Below, in pieces: positions 7,313-18,836 of a DNA stretch of 33,248 nt. The notes beneath the pieces were generated by a model. That model worked only from the letters and a program-made list of their open reading frames with translations. It made no database searches and was not told the origin of the DNA. The stretch spans positions 1 to 33,248 of the forward strand of contig JAIPBE010000039.1 in assembly GCA_021738725.1 (NCBI GenBank), written 5' to 3'. This stretch comes from Saprospiraceae bacterium. Lineage in GTDB: Bacteria > Bacteroidota > Bacteroidia > Chitinophagales > Saprospiraceae. Position numbers and translations under genes: made by a program. Numbering within the stretch: the first letter of the stretch is position 1; each line of letters begins with the position of its first letter.

Positions 7313-8632
7313 TTACTCAATCACCACCTTCTTTACGCTGAGCACCTGGCCTGTCGGATCCGTTAGCCGAAGGAAATAGATTCCGGAAGGGAAGGATGAC
7401 ACCGGGATATCAAGCGTCTGATTTGCCAGGATAAACGGAGTAGAAAAGAGGACCACTCCATCTGGCCGAAAGAGGTGCACCTCTATTTCTGGCCAGTACG
7501 GTTGGGGTGCATCCACACGAAGGTGGATCACCGAACGGGCCGGGTTGGGATACAGGGTCATGCCGATGGGTTTACCCGTTTCATCTGTCAGGCTGGTGTA
7601 CAGGTCCCAGGGATAGTCACCCACAATGGGACCACCACAATGCTCTGTTTTCATGATCAGGCTGTGATCGCCGGCCACAAAACCAACTGAATCATTCAGG
7701 AATTGAATGGTTTCCAGATGCGCCCCGTAGGTCATCTCGCCCTGCCAGGTCAAGCCTCCATCTGTGGATGAACAGATAGCAAACTCGGTAAGAATATCCG
7801 GAAGAGAAATATACGCAACAGGATGGTTGACAGTATAGACTTTTTCTGGTGAAGGCATACTTACGTCAACAACATATCCCACATTGTTTGTGGTATCCCA
7901 GGTCATCCCGCCATCTTGCGTTCGCTGGAGGAGTACCCAATCAGTAAATCCTATCAATTCATTGTAGAAAAACAAATTGCAGTGTACACAATCATTCCCC
8001 AATACCTTGATCTCCTGCCAGGTCAAGCCATGATCAACTGATTTAAGCAGGTATCTGGTCAGATTCTCTAAACCGGATTGCCAGGCGATCACCCCTGCAT
8101 AGGCTACCGAATCGGAGGCAACATCCACCCAGATGACCCCGACTTTGAAGTTGGTCATGGCAGGAATGTTATAAACCGTTGACCAGTTCTTTCCACCATC
8201 TGTGGTTCGAATGATCACGTCCGAGCCCGACGCCAATCCGACAGAGTCGTTGAAAAATTGTAGTGAATACAACTCATTGTCCTCATTGGAATAAACCATC
8301 TCCCAGGTCAATCCCCCATCCTCAGATCGATGCAGGGTGCCGTCATATTCCATATTTTCACCACGCACAACAATGGTATCGACCCCCAGCAGGGCGATCT
8401 GAAACAAATCTTCATTGATGTTTCCGGGGACAGGAGTCCAGGACTCTCCGAAATCTTCGGTGCGAAGAATGAAACCACCAGTCCCAACAGCGAATCCAGA
8501 CCCGTCCTGAAGGATATGCAGATCATAAATTGTTGGTCCGCCTTTATCCACATGCTTGACCTCCCACTGGGCAACAAGGGGCGATGACATCAGTGCCAAC
8601 AAGACCGGAATGAAAAGAATGGATCGGATCAT
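7313..8632 (-). CDS. T9SS-exported BNR/Asp-box repeat protein (Ycf48-like beta-propeller)
   Basis: The protein has a signal peptide (SILFIPVLLALMSSPLVAQ) and at least six Asp-box motifs: RTEDFGESWTP, RSEDGGLTWEM, RTTDGGKNWST, KSVDHGLTWQE, RTQDGGMTWDT and SSTDGGLTWQG. Between them are FFNDSVGLASG-type strands. Such repeats build sialidase/Ycf48-like beta-propellers; no sialidase catalytic residues are evident, so a binding or scaffolding role is more likely than hydrolysis. The C-terminus is a T9SS type A domain: GMTLYPNPARSVIHLRV, then PSGIYFLRLTD and a basic end. It is the last gene of the three-gene minus-strand T9SS operon, 10 bp after the preceding gene. Confidence 0.8.
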   Translation of the reverse strand: MIRSILFIPVLLALMSSPLVAQWEVKHVDKGGPTIYDLHILQDGSGFAVGTGGFILRTEDFGESWTPVPGNINEDLFQIALLGVDTIVVRGENMEYDGTLHRSEDGGLTWEMVYSNEDNELYSLQFFNDSVGLASGSDVIIRTTDGGKNWSTVYNIPAMTNFKVGVIWVDVASDSVAYAGVIAWQSGLENLTRYLLKSVDHGLTWQEIKVLGNDCVHCNLFFYNELIGFTDWVLLQRTQDGGMTWDTTNNVGYVVDVSMPSPEKVYTVNHPVAYISLPDILTEFAICSSTDGGLTWQGEMTYGAHLETIQFLNDSVGFVAGDHSLIMKTEHCGGPIVGDYPWDLYTSLTDETGKPIGMTLYPNPARSVIHLRVDAPQPYWPEIEVHLFRPDGVVLFSTPFILANQTLDIPVSSFPSGIYFLRLTDPTGQVLSVKKVVIE

Positions 8633-8642
8633 GTTAAATTGA

Positions 8643-10213
8643 TTACGGCTGTAGGATAATAGATCGCACCTCTATGATGGCACCATCTACGATATGCTGC
8701 AGAAAGTACGTACCCGGAGGATAGCCCTGGATGGAAAGAACGGATCGGGGCGCGTGCAGTGTTTGCTCCAACACCAGTTGTCCGGTCACACCATAGATTC
8801 GGACCATTCGATTCGCAGAGGCTGCATTTTTCGGCCATTCCAGTGTTACCATGGCCCGGGTGGGGTTGGGATAGATCTGCAGGGCGAGTAACTCACCAAC
8901 AACCGGAGGATGAATGGCGGTTGTAGTATCCGTGTTGATCACGATATAATTGCCGCAATCCCCATTCCAGCAACCGTCCTTGTCTAGGGTGAGAAACCAG
9001 ACATCCGGATCATCGAGAAAAGGTTGTCCAGTTGGGTTCCAGGTCCAAAGATCTCCAACCAGAATAAGGCTTTCTTCATCCAGGATGCCATCCCATATTC
9101 GGCCTCCATAGGCATTGGTGGTGTCGATGAGAGCTCGTTCCCATAGGACATTGCCATTCTCTTCTAGACGAAAAAACCATGCATTGGGACCAGGATAGGG
9201 TGGGGTCTTGTCGTGATGATACCAATAGTCGGAAACACCAACCCCAACCAAACCGCCATCCGGATGAGTAAAAGTTTTGGATAGTTCCTTTACTTCTTTG
9301 CTGGCAAAAAACACCTCCCAGTCCAACTGAAAGGTACTGTCCAGCTTGTAAATTGCCGGAGGATAAGGAAAGGTATCATGCGGGTAGATATAGGTCACAT
9401 CTTTCTGCCAGGATATCAAATACCCTTTATCAATTGTCTCCGTCACATTCAATCCGTAAACACCACGTCTTTCTTGGGGAAAGCCGATGAACGAATCCAC
9501 GACCTGAAAATCAGCGTCCAATCGGCTGATCACCACCTGGTCGAAGACCCCTTTGAGGTCTTCTTCATAGACCAACAAGAAACCACCCTTTTCGGAAGAC
9601 ACCAGATTGACCACATTCTTGACCCCATCCGGATCGCCATACTGATGCTGGGCGATGAGGTTGAAAGCCAGATCGAAGCGCCACAAGAAGGCAAACTTGC
9701 CCTCCTCCGTCTCGATCTCGCCAAAAAGAATGTACTCATCACCGTACAGTCCGGCCCCTCGCAGGAAAAACTGTTTGGTGTAGGAAAAGGAAAAATCCCG
9801 GTGGTACAAGGAGTCGCCATCCGTCAAATAGCAGAGCATCCGCACCTCATACAGGCTGTCTTTCCAGATCATGCCGGCAAGGAAGAGGGAATCACCCCGA
9901 AGGTCCATGGTGCGACCGTTGGGTGAAAGCCAGAGGTAAGGACTGGAGTCAATAATCTGGTTCCAAAAGGGATTACCCAACCTGTCAATGGCCATGATAC
10001 CCATACAGTCACCGTTTACTTGTAAAGGGTGACAAAATGTAATTGTAAGCAGAAATACTGTGTCATTTTTTTCGATCGCTTGGACAGCAGCATCAGTGTT
10101 CCCGATGATCACTGGAATATTTCGAGAAAGTTCCTGACTAACTCCATTCAACATAGCCAACAAACAAATCAATCCTGCAAAAGAGAAACGATGCCAAATC
10201 AGGTTGAACCCAA

Positions 10214-10217
<4 letters not shown>
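8643..10217 (-). CDS. T9SS-exported protein, probable beta-propeller-like (524 aa)
   Basis: The N-terminus is a signal peptide (FAGLICLLAMLNGVSQ). The body has recurring strand-turn units around MAIDRLGNPFWNQI, YKLDSTFQLDWEVFF, FRLEENGNVLWERAL and LTLDKDGCWNGDCGNY. The spacing of W residues after D-x-x-G turns resembles the secreted repeat proteins often annotated as hypothetical beta-propellers in Bacteroidota. No catalytic motif is seen. The C-terminal sorting domain is LALQIYPNPTRAMVTLEW, then YGVTGQLV, then YPPGTYFLQHIVDG. The ATG overlaps the TGA of the upstream protease gene (ATGA at 10217-10214), so translation is probably coupled to the protease, which matters because that gene can be switched out of frame. 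Confidence 0.75.
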
Positions 10218-13526
<3,309 letters not shown>

Positions 13527-13561
13527 GGATTCTCTAATTACATAGTTAGGAATGTCCAACT

Positions 13562-13605
13562 AATATAGGTCTTTATCATCATACAGTCAACCAATTATAT
13601 TGGTT
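13562..13605 (-). promoter_or_regulatory. Candidate promoter and operator of the phase-variable protease operon
   Basis: On the minus strand TTGACT (13590-13585) is followed after 17 nt by TATATT (13567-13562), 36 bp upstream of the ATG at 13526. A perfect palindrome AACCAAT-TAT-ATTGGTT (13589-13605) touches the upstream box, the usual position of a repressor operator. Bacteroidota normally use a -33/-7 consensus (TTTG/TAnnTTTG), to which TATATTAG is a near match. The elements are visible; the function is inferred. Confidence 0.4.
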
Positions 13606-13807
13606 CAATATTCATCCATAAAGTCATGTGATCGTAATACTACATGTTAAGCAAATATTATACTGCCTGTATCGATGTATCCAGGCTTTTGCCAAATTAT
13701 ATATCCTTTCAGACTCTTTGAGGTCTTCATGAAACAAATGATTTTTCGTTGCATTTGTCTTGAGCCCGACTATTTGTGTCATGCGAGATTCTTCATATTC
13801 AATCGTG

Positions 13808-13847
13808 TTAACCTTGAACCGTTCCTCCGGCAGGCTGGCAGCCAAAC
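13808..13847. repeat. Dispersed 33-bp intergenic repeat, copy 2
   Basis: GTTAACC and TTGAACC heptads lead into CGTTCCTCCGGCAGGCTGGC and AGCCAAAC. Positions 13814-13846 match 7105-7137 at 30 of 33 bases. Finding the heptads together with the same hairpin word in both spacers flanking the T9SS operon marks this as a mobile or amplified intergenic element. Confidence 0.55.
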
Positions 13848-13865
13848 CTTTCACCTACGTCACCA

Positions 13866-13905
13866 GAAAGAAAAAATCCCCGACCATCCTGAGACAGCCG
13901 GGGAT
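13866..13905 (-). terminator. Rho-independent terminator downstream of the glucosaminidase gene
   Basis: On the minus strand ATCCCCG (13905-13899) and CGGGGAT (13882-13876) form a 7-bp GC-rich stem around a 16-nt loop, followed by a run of six T (13876-13871). It lies about 200 bp past the stop of the glucosaminidase gene at 14113 and ends that transcript before the protease promoter. Confidence 0.7.
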
Positions 13906-13994
13906 CACATTCGATTCGATACAGTTGTTCTTTTGGCCACGTCTATCAACCCCACTCAATGACCAATCGATAATCTTACCAAAGAATACCTTCG

Positions 13995-14010
13995 TCCCGA
14001 GTACTCGGGA
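13995..14010. repeat. Perfect 16-bp palindrome TCCCGAGTACTCGGGA
   Basis: A perfect two-fold symmetric sequence with no spacer, GC-rich arms and a central GTAC. It sits in the 3' untranslated stretch about 100 bp after the glucosaminidase stop. With no loop it is more like a protein-binding site or a remnant of a repeat than a terminator. Confidence 0.5.
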
Positions 14011-14112
14011 TTGTTTCTCAGTCCCATAGCTCTGGCTATTTTCCTTCAAAACGCCTAGCCTCGCTTGGTCTTCTTCGGTCTTGGTCTATTTCGGAGGTTA
14101 ATAGAAGTGCCC

Positions 14113-14928
14113 TTATTTGGGAGCAGTGGTCACCTCAAATTCGAGGAAACTATCATCCTTATTCGTCGAAGCTGTCACTACATCTGCAGAGCCCTGATCG
14201 ATCAGGCCAGTGATCAAAGCCTGTCGACGATTGGCCTTCAGCCATCCCGCCTTGTAGAAGCCAGGAAGTCGGACAGCTTTGGGTTGATTGTTGGATACCA
14301 GTTCTCCGGCCGTGGCCCGTTTGTGGCTGTCGATGTATTTATGTGTTTCGTAATAATCCAGGCAGGAGGCGATCTCCTGTTCTGGAACCCGATCGAACAC
14401 ATCCAGCGCATATCGCTCGATCAGAGCAGACAGCAGATTTGCATATTGTGGGTTGGTGGCATATCCGCATTGCTGCAGCCCCAGAGCCCAGCCGGAATAA
14501 TCTTCCTGGTCCAGAGTGAACAGGTTGGCATAACGCACATTTGATCTCAAAAAATCACTGTGATCCCGATAGGAGAGAGAAGGTGATGCATATGCCCGAA
14601 AACAGGAAGCGATCAACTCCTTGTCTGCATTGTAATCATCATCGAGGACCATCAGGGTATCGCTGGTCCAGTAATCCTTGCATTTGATGCCAAAGTGGTT
14701 GTTGCCTTCTGTTGACAACCGGCTATTGCCGCATCCGGATTCCAACAACCCCTGCGCCAGCGTAATACTGGCCGGAATCCCGGAATAATACATCTCCTGG
14801 ACTGCCAGAGTGGCATAGGTTTGAATATAGTCGTCGGCAGATGTCCTGGTACGAACCAGTTCTGCCTCTTGAGCCATGGCTGTACTCAGACTGAAGACAA
14901 GTAAAAATGTAGAGATCAACTGTTCCAT
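14113..14928 (-). CDS. Secreted glucosaminidase-domain peptidoglycan hydrolase
   Basis: A signal peptide (LISTFLLVFSLSTAMAQ) precedes a mannosyl-glycoprotein endo-beta-N-acetylglucosaminidase-like domain (the FlgJ/glucosaminidase family) at about residues 35-165. Markers are SITLAQGLLESGCGNS with the catalytic Glu63, NNHFGIKCKDYW, FRAYASPSLSYRDHSDFL, GWALGLQQCGYATNPQYANLL and a closing YALDVFD. The C-terminal region, about 100 residues, lacks a recognisable cell-wall-binding LysM repeat. The enzyme should cleave the glycan strands of peptidoglycan in the periplasm during growth or division. It is the only gene of its transcript, closed by the terminator at 13866-13905, with 108 bp to the upstream channel gene. 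Confidence 0.85.
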   Translation of the reverse strand: MEQLISTFLLVFSLSTAMAQEAELVRTRTSADDYIQTYATLAVQEMYYSGIPASITLAQGLLESGCGNSRLSTEGNNHFGIKCKDYWTSDTLMVLDDDYNADKELIASCFRAYASPSLSYRDHSDFLRSNVRYANLFTLDQEDYSGWALGLQQCGYATNPQYANLLSALIERYALDVFDRVPEQEIASCLDYYETHKYIDSHKRATAGELVSNNQPKAVRLPGFYKAGWLKANRRQALITGLIDQGSADVVTASTNKDDSFLEFEVTTAPK

Positions 14929-15036
14929 TGGAAAGGCGATTATCGAATATGATAATTACCTATACGTTGGGTGTTGATCCATGTTGCATGAGATATGAAA
15001 TAAAAGTGAAACTGTCTGCCTTCGTTTCTTTGGCCG

Positions 15037-15987
15037 TCATACTGCAAGCGGTTGGGTCGTATCCAGTCGGGACAGATCAACGATCGTCGGCTGTCCGGAT
15101 TCGGTGCGGAACATGGGACTGAACTTGACCCCCCATCTGATCTCCTCCCCGACGTAGGACGCTCGCGCATGGATCTCCTGATGATAGGTCTCATCAAACC
15201 CCTGGACCATGACCAGGATCTCCACATTCATATCCCGGAGATCCTCTGCCGTTTTTTCCCACAAGGGGCTTTCCTGTGTGATCGGATGCACCAGTGTCCA
15301 GTTCATCGGAAACAAGCTGATCCTGTTCAGGTCCAGGTCCAGCATAGAAAACTGACGTTTCCGCACGCCGTCCGCTCCGGTGCCCACCCAGGTCACCATC
15401 ATCCGGGCTTCCATATTGATCAGGTGATTATTGCGTTTGTTGACCATCCGCATCTGAAAGCTATGACCATCCCGAAAAGGGGTGATCAACCCGATATTAC
15501 TAAAGGCGATCTTGGCGATGGGGCGCGCAAACCGGGAGAAGAACAATCCCGTGGCCAAGGCAAAACTCATCAACCCCACAAGGGCATCCAAGGAGGCTAG
15601 CATATTGGCCCCACCACCCACCGGGTGCAAGACGCCATAGCCGACCGAGGTGAAGGTCTGAACGCTGAAAAAGAAGGCCTCCGCCAATCCCCCCAGCGTA
15701 CTCAGGGATGACATTCCTGCAATATGATCCAGTCCGACCAGGCCAAATAACAAGGCAAACAGGAGATTGATCCCGATAAAGTAAGAGACCACCACCAGGA
15801 AGAAACGAGTCCAGGACATTTCCACCAACTGTTCATAGGCGTAATACCCTCGGTTGCCTTCCTTCCGGATATCGAAACCACCATCACGGTTGATAAACCG
15901 ACTGACCTCATCCCCCAATTGAGTACCAAAACCAAGATCAGGGGCATCTCGGTTTGGTTCCACCTGCTTCTTTCGTCTCAGTGCCAT
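15037..15987 (-). CDS. Inward-rectifier (KirBac-type) potassium channel
   Basis: A two-helix potassium channel with a cytoplasmic Kir domain, 316 aa, matching KirBac length. Order: a basic N-terminus with the slide-helix region around YEQLVEMSWTRFF; TM1 (FFLVVVSYFIGINLLFALLF); pore helix and filter EAFFFSVQTFTSVGYG (TSVGYG at 113-118); TM2 (LDALVGLMSFALATGLFFSRFA); then a conserved FSNIGLITPFRDG segment that begins the immunoglobulin-like cytoplasmic domain (MRMVNKRNNHLINMEARM, then PMNWTLVHPITQESPLW). It likely passes K+ across the inner membrane; gating ligand unknown. It diverges from the Rieske oxygenase gene with only 61 bp between the two starts, a region holding the inverted repeat TACATG/CATGTA. 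Confidence 0.93.
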   Translation of the reverse strand: MALRRKKQVEPNRDAPDLGFGTQLGDEVSRFINRDGGFDIRKEGNRGYYAYEQLVEMSWTRFFLVVVSYFIGINLLFALLFGLVGLDHIAGMSSLSTLGGLAEAFFFSVQTFTSVGYGVLHPVGGGANMLASLDALVGLMSFALATGLFFSRFARPIAKIAFSNIGLITPFRDGHSFQMRMVNKRNNHLINMEARMMVTWVGTGADGVRKRQFSMLDLDLNRISLFPMNWTLVHPITQESPLWEKTAEDLRDMNVEILVMVQGFDETYHQEIHARASYVGEEIRWGVKFSPMFRTESGQPTIVDLSRLDTTQPLAV

Positions 15988-16002
15988 GGGTTGTTTCTGT
16001 TT

Positions 16003-16022
16003 TACATGACAAAATGCATGTA
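16003..16022. promoter_or_regulatory. Inverted repeat TACATG-N8-CATGTA between divergent genes
   Basis: Perfect 6-bp arms separated by 8 bp lie in the 61-bp space between the channel and Rieske oxygenase starts. The central position suggests a shared operator controlling both genes. The arms are short, so a chance occurrence is possible. Confidence 0.35.
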
Positions 16023-16048
16023 TTTTACCACATCCGAAGCATCAGGCT

Positions 16049-17125
16049 ATGATCCGTAACACAGCGACTTCTTCTCTTCGTTCTCCTCTGCCCGGGTCCT
16101 TTTATCGGGATGAAGACCTCTTCCATCGAGTGAAAGAAGAGATTTTCCTTCCTTTCTGGCAATTTGCCTATGGTCCAGAACCCCGGCTTAAAGCTCTTCA
16201 GACGAGACCGTTCACCCTGCTCGCTGACTACCTGGATGAACCGATGCTACACACATGCGATGCGGAAGGGGTAGAACATCTATTTGCCAATGTCTGTTCG
16301 CACCGGGGCACTCTGCTTGTCCAAAAAGCCGGTTCCTGCCGGCATATCGTATGTCCCTATCATGGCCGTCGCTTTTCATTGGAAGGACAATGCCAGAGCC
16401 AACCTGGATTGGGTGCTGTAGCGGACTTTCCCAGGGCGGAGGACCACCTCCATCGACCGGAGACAGCCTCCTGGGGCGGCTTGACCTTCGCTCGTGTCCT
16501 CCCGGGTATCTCGTTTGAGGATTGGATCTCTCCCCTTCTTGAACGCGTCGGGTTTTTACCCCTGGAGACCCTGGTCCATATGCCGGAACGGTCACATACG
16601 TACAAGGTCAAGGCAAACTGGGCCCTGTATGTGGAGAATTATCTGGAAGGCTTGCATATTCCCTTTGTACATCCCGCTCTTCGTGAGGCCCTGGATCTGT
16701 CTGCGTATCCCGTGGAGACCAAAGGGCACACTGTCCTGCAAATCGGTTTGGCTAAGGAAAACCAACCCGCATTTGACCTTCCAGCCGGTCACCCGGATCA
16801 GGGGAAGAGGATCTATGCCTGGTATTTCTGGCTCTTCCCCAATCTGATGCTCAATTTCTATCCCTGGGGACTTTCATTAAACCTGGTTCTCCCCGTCAGT
16901 CCGACAAAGACCCGGATCCAGTTTTTCACCTATCGTTTTGAAGGCCAGGAAGGTGGACCCCACACCCATGCTCTGCATGATACCGAACTCGAAGACGAAT
17001 CTGTGGTGGAATCCGTCCAGAAAGGTGTGAGGTCTTCCCTGTATAAACCCGGCCGTCTCGTGCCTGCCTGGGAGGATGGTGTCCTCCATTTTCATCGGCT
17101 TCTGGTCCGGCACCTGGGGTTGTGA
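16049..17125 (+). CDS. Rieske non-heme iron oxygenase, alpha-subunit type
   Basis: The Rieske [2Fe-2S] centre is C83-S-H85-RG and C102-PYH105-GRRF. The mononuclear iron site shows ENYLEGLHIPFVHP with H203 and H208; the third ligand Asp should lie in the C-terminal half. The architecture is that of ring-hydroxylating dioxygenase alpha subunits and of the carnitine/choline monooxygenase-like relatives (CntA/CMO). The substrate cannot be told from sequence. No reductase or beta-subunit gene is adjacent, so an unlinked reductase must supply electrons. The protein is 358 aa, slightly short of typical alpha subunits (about 400-450) and closer to the CntA-like group. The start at 16049 (MIRNTATSSL) is 61 bp from the divergent channel gene. 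Confidence 0.88.
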   Translation: MIRNTATSSLRSPLPGSFYRDEDLFHRVKEEIFLPFWQFAYGPEPRLKALQTRPFTLLADYLDEPMLHTCDAEGVEHLFANVCSHRGTLLVQKAGSCRHIVCPYHGRRFSLEGQCQSQPGLGAVADFPRAEDHLHRPETASWGGLTFARVLPGISFEDWISPLLERVGFLPLETLVHMPERSHTYKVKANWALYVENYLEGLHIPFVHPALREALDLSAYPVETKGHTVLQIGLAKENQPAFDLPAGHPDQGKRIYAWYFWLFPNLMLNFYPWGLSLNLVLPVSPTKTRIQFFTYRFEGQEGGPHTHALHDTELEDESVVESVQKGVRSSLYKPGRLVPAWEDGVLHFHRLLVRHLGL

Positions 17126-17320
17126 CCATCTTTTCCTGAATACCTTTTTTGTGAAAATTTTAAAGGAAGCGATCGTCTATATCTGGTTCAGCTCGATCCT
17201 CCTCAGATCCAAACAAACCTCTACATCTGACAGAAGTTTATATGCTTTTCTATCAATACGGACCACAAACTCCCGAATGAATTGTAACTTTCTCATAACA
17301 TAACAGTCATGAGATCACAT

Positions 17321-17340
17321 CACCTTTACACGTGAAGGTG
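17321..17340 (+). repeat. Hairpin CACCTT-N8-AAGGTG in the leader of the secreted Cys protein gene
   Basis: CACCTT (17321-17326) pairs with AAGGTG (17335-17340); the loop sequence can extend the stem by GU, AU and CG pairs. It lies 41 bp before the ATG at 17382 in a 256-bp spacer otherwise without visible features. It could be a leader hairpin, or mark the end of the upstream oxygenase transcript, but no T-run follows. Confidence 0.35.
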
Positions 17341-17381
17341 CCCTGATTGACAACATCCTTTCCATCCTTAATGCGAACACA

Positions 17382-18275
17382 ATGAAAACCTTTAGCAAAA
17401 AATCTCTTCAATCGATCCTTGGCCTTCTGGCTACTTTCCTGTTGGTTTTTGCCTTCCAGGTCGAACAAGTCAATGCCCAAAAGGCGAATCCAGGTAATGT
17501 CTGCCTGATCACCACCAACACCTCAGCAAGCGTAAACTCCGTTATGGGAAACTGTGCCAGCTGTGGCAATTGTATCGTTACCGTCGTTGGCAGCAGCGCA
17601 TACTATGTCAACCAGGGTGGCAAAGCTGGCAACAACATGAAAGTAATCAAAGGAGCCAAGGCGGTCAAAGCCGAGGATATTGCAAAAATTCCAGGTTTGG
17701 CGAAATTCCGTCCATTCCGTGGCAACGATAATGTCCAGTTGTCTTGTAGTGCCAACACCCTGATCTTCAATGGCAATGGAGGAACTGCATCAGAGAATCC
17801 TCTGGATCTCTGCAAGGATAATGGCAACCAACAGTGCGCCAATCCAACGACCTGGGTTGTCACCAACAATAACCCCGCTTCGAACGACAGCTATACATTC
17901 CAACCGGACAATGACAAGAGTTCATCCTTGTGTTTTGTTCCTGCTACCGGTCTGACCATGAAAAGGCAGGAAATTGGACGCAAATCAAATACACGCACTC
18001 CTGATGAATGTACACTGTGGGCGATCACACCTACTGCCGTAGGTGCAGATGGTCAGATCACCGGGTACAAGATCACTCCCAAGAATCATCCAGATTATGT
18101 CCTGGCTGCCAATATCCAAACGAGCCAGATCGTCATGCGGAAGGTCAATGCCAAAAATCAGGACTCAGCAGAATTGGAGTCAGGCGTCATGACGCATTGG
18201 AACTTCAAATCCGTCAAATCAAACAGTCCTGTTTCAAACCAGCAAAAGGTTTCCAGAAAGGCTGGAGAGAATTAA
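17382..18275 (+). CDS. Secreted Cys-containing protein of unknown function (297 aa)
   Basis: A clear signal peptide (MKTFSKKSLQ, then SILGLLATFLLVFAFQ, ending VNAQ) is followed by a mature domain with paired cysteines: NCASCGNC at about 52-60, then single Cys at QLSCSAN, DLCKDN, QQCANP, SLCFVP and DECTLW. This suggests disulphides in the periplasm or outside the cell. The second half (YKITPKNHPDYVLAANIQ, then MRKVNAKNQ, then THWNF) is faintly like a beta-trefoil/ricin-type repeat, but this is weak. The CASCGNC cluster is not a heme CxxCH motif. No T9SS C-terminal domain is present, unlike the other large secreted proteins here. It is monocistronic, followed immediately by a strong terminator. 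I do not recognise a family. Confidence 0.65.
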   Translation: MKTFSKKSLQSILGLLATFLLVFAFQVEQVNAQKANPGNVCLITTNTSASVNSVMGNCASCGNCIVTVVGSSAYYVNQGGKAGNNMKVIKGAKAVKAEDIAKIPGLAKFRPFRGNDNVQLSCSANTLIFNGNGGTASENPLDLCKDNGNQQCANPTTWVVTNNNPASNDSYTFQPDNDKSSSLCFVPATGLTMKRQEIGRKSNTRTPDECTLWAITPTAVGADGQITGYKITPKNHPDYVLAANIQTSQIVMRKVNAKNQDSAELESGVMTHWNFKSVKSNSPVSNQQKVSRKAGEN

Positions 18276-18295
18276 TTCTTTCTCTAGTAAACCAC

Positions 18296-18338
18296 AAAAA
18301 GCCCTTGCATCCATTCATCTGGATGCAAGGGCTTTTTT
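18296..18338 (+). terminator. Strong rho-independent terminator
   Basis: GCCCTTGCATCC (18301-18312) and GGATGCAAGGGC (18321-18332) form a perfect 12-bp stem with an 8-nt loop. AAAAA precedes the stem and TTTTTT follows it, so pairing can extend to 17 bp and the element can act in both directions. It starts 20 bp after the stop of the secreted Cys protein gene. Confidence 0.92.
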
Positions 18339-18381
18339 GCGAAATCACGGCACTGCATATTTTGCAGCATGAGGGTACCTC

Positions 18382-18419
18382 CCTCTATTCACCGCAAGTA
18401 CTATCTCGAAAAATAGAGG
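18382..18419. repeat. Inverted repeat CCTCTATT/AATAGAGG downstream of the six-gene operon
   Basis: Perfect 8-bp arms (18382-18389 and 18412-18419) enclose 22 bp, 37 bp beyond the stop of the last gene of the minus-strand operon at 18456. GGTACC on one side and GGTATACC on the other give partial extension. It may act as a weak 3' hairpin; no T-run is seen. Confidence 0.35.
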
Positions 18420-18455
18420 TATACCCACCAATACCATTCTGTGAACAATGATCGA

Positions 18456-18836
18456 TCACAAGCGGACCCGATAGACATCCCGCTCATTCCTCTGGATTCC
18501 CATTACCTCAAATCCGCCTTCCTGCGGGATCTCCTCGACCAGATCAAAGACGCTACAATCCCGATCCAAGCCCTCAAAGATGAGCGTGAACGTATGGGGC
18601 ACCAGCACCGGCAACCAATGAGGGAATGGCGCGATCTGCTCAAACCACAACATCTTTTTACGAGTGCCATCCGACTGGATCAGAAAAGTGGTCGGCCATA
18701 TTCGGATCAACATAAACCCACCCGCCATGGGCTCCGTCAAAGTGCAATGTACAATGGTCTGACGTTCCTCTTCCGTTTTTGTCAGTTCCCTGGGAACAAC
18801 GACGATCTTCGGTTTTGCAGGGGCAATAGGGGGCAT
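18456..18836 (-). CDS. Conserved-looking hypothetical protein (126 aa)
   Basis: I do not recognise a family. The start at 18836 (MPPIAPAKPKIVVVPREL) is preferred over the 9-residue longer form at 18863 because it begins at a typical Pro-rich N-terminus and gives a 75-bp gap to the upstream gene. The protein is a soluble, beta-rich domain: IVHCTLTEPMAGGFMLIRIWPTTFLI, then FEQIAPFPHWLPV, then HTFTLIFEGL, then EIPQEGGFEVMGIQRN and a basic YRVRL end. That pattern alternates strands and loops and could be a small barrel. Codon choice is like that of the neighbours. It is the last gene of a six-gene minus-strand operon of GNAT, DinB and methyltransferase proteins. Confidence 0.6.
   Translation of the reverse strand: MPPIAPAKPKIVVVPRELTKTEEERQTIVHCTLTEPMAGGFMLIRIWPTTFLIQSDGTRKKMLWFEQIAPFPHWLPVLVPHTFTLIFEGLDRDCSVFDLVEEIPQEGGFEVMGIQRNERDVYRVRL

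Larger units (their letters stand above)
13527..14112. other. Intergenic region with promoter, repeat copy, terminator and palindrome
   Basis: No convincing gene in 586 bp. The left half (13527-13800) is AT-rich and carries the putative promoter/operator of the protease operon. From 13808 a copy of the dispersed intergenic repeat occurs, then a minus-strand terminator (13871-13905) and a 16-bp palindrome (13995-14010). Short frames of 60-95 codons here cross these elements and lack any family-like sequence. Confidence 0.6.

Noticed and set aside
9378-9926. Plus-strand 182-codon frame within the T9SS gene
   Set aside because: Antisense shadow of the T9SS-exported protein at 8643-10217, which has a signal peptide and CTD.
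13624-13854. Minus-strand 76-codon frame in the 586-bp spacer
   Set aside because: It crosses the dispersed repeat copy at 13808-13847, shows no protein-family pattern, and has no codon-usage support.
13855-14049. Minus-strand 64-codon frame
   Set aside because: Its end runs through the hairpin terminator (13866-13905) and its middle through the 16-bp palindrome, so it is not a credible gene.
17520-17620. Cytochrome c heme site in the Cys-rich secreted protein
   Set aside because: The cluster is CASCGNC with no His at the required position, so there is no CxxCH.
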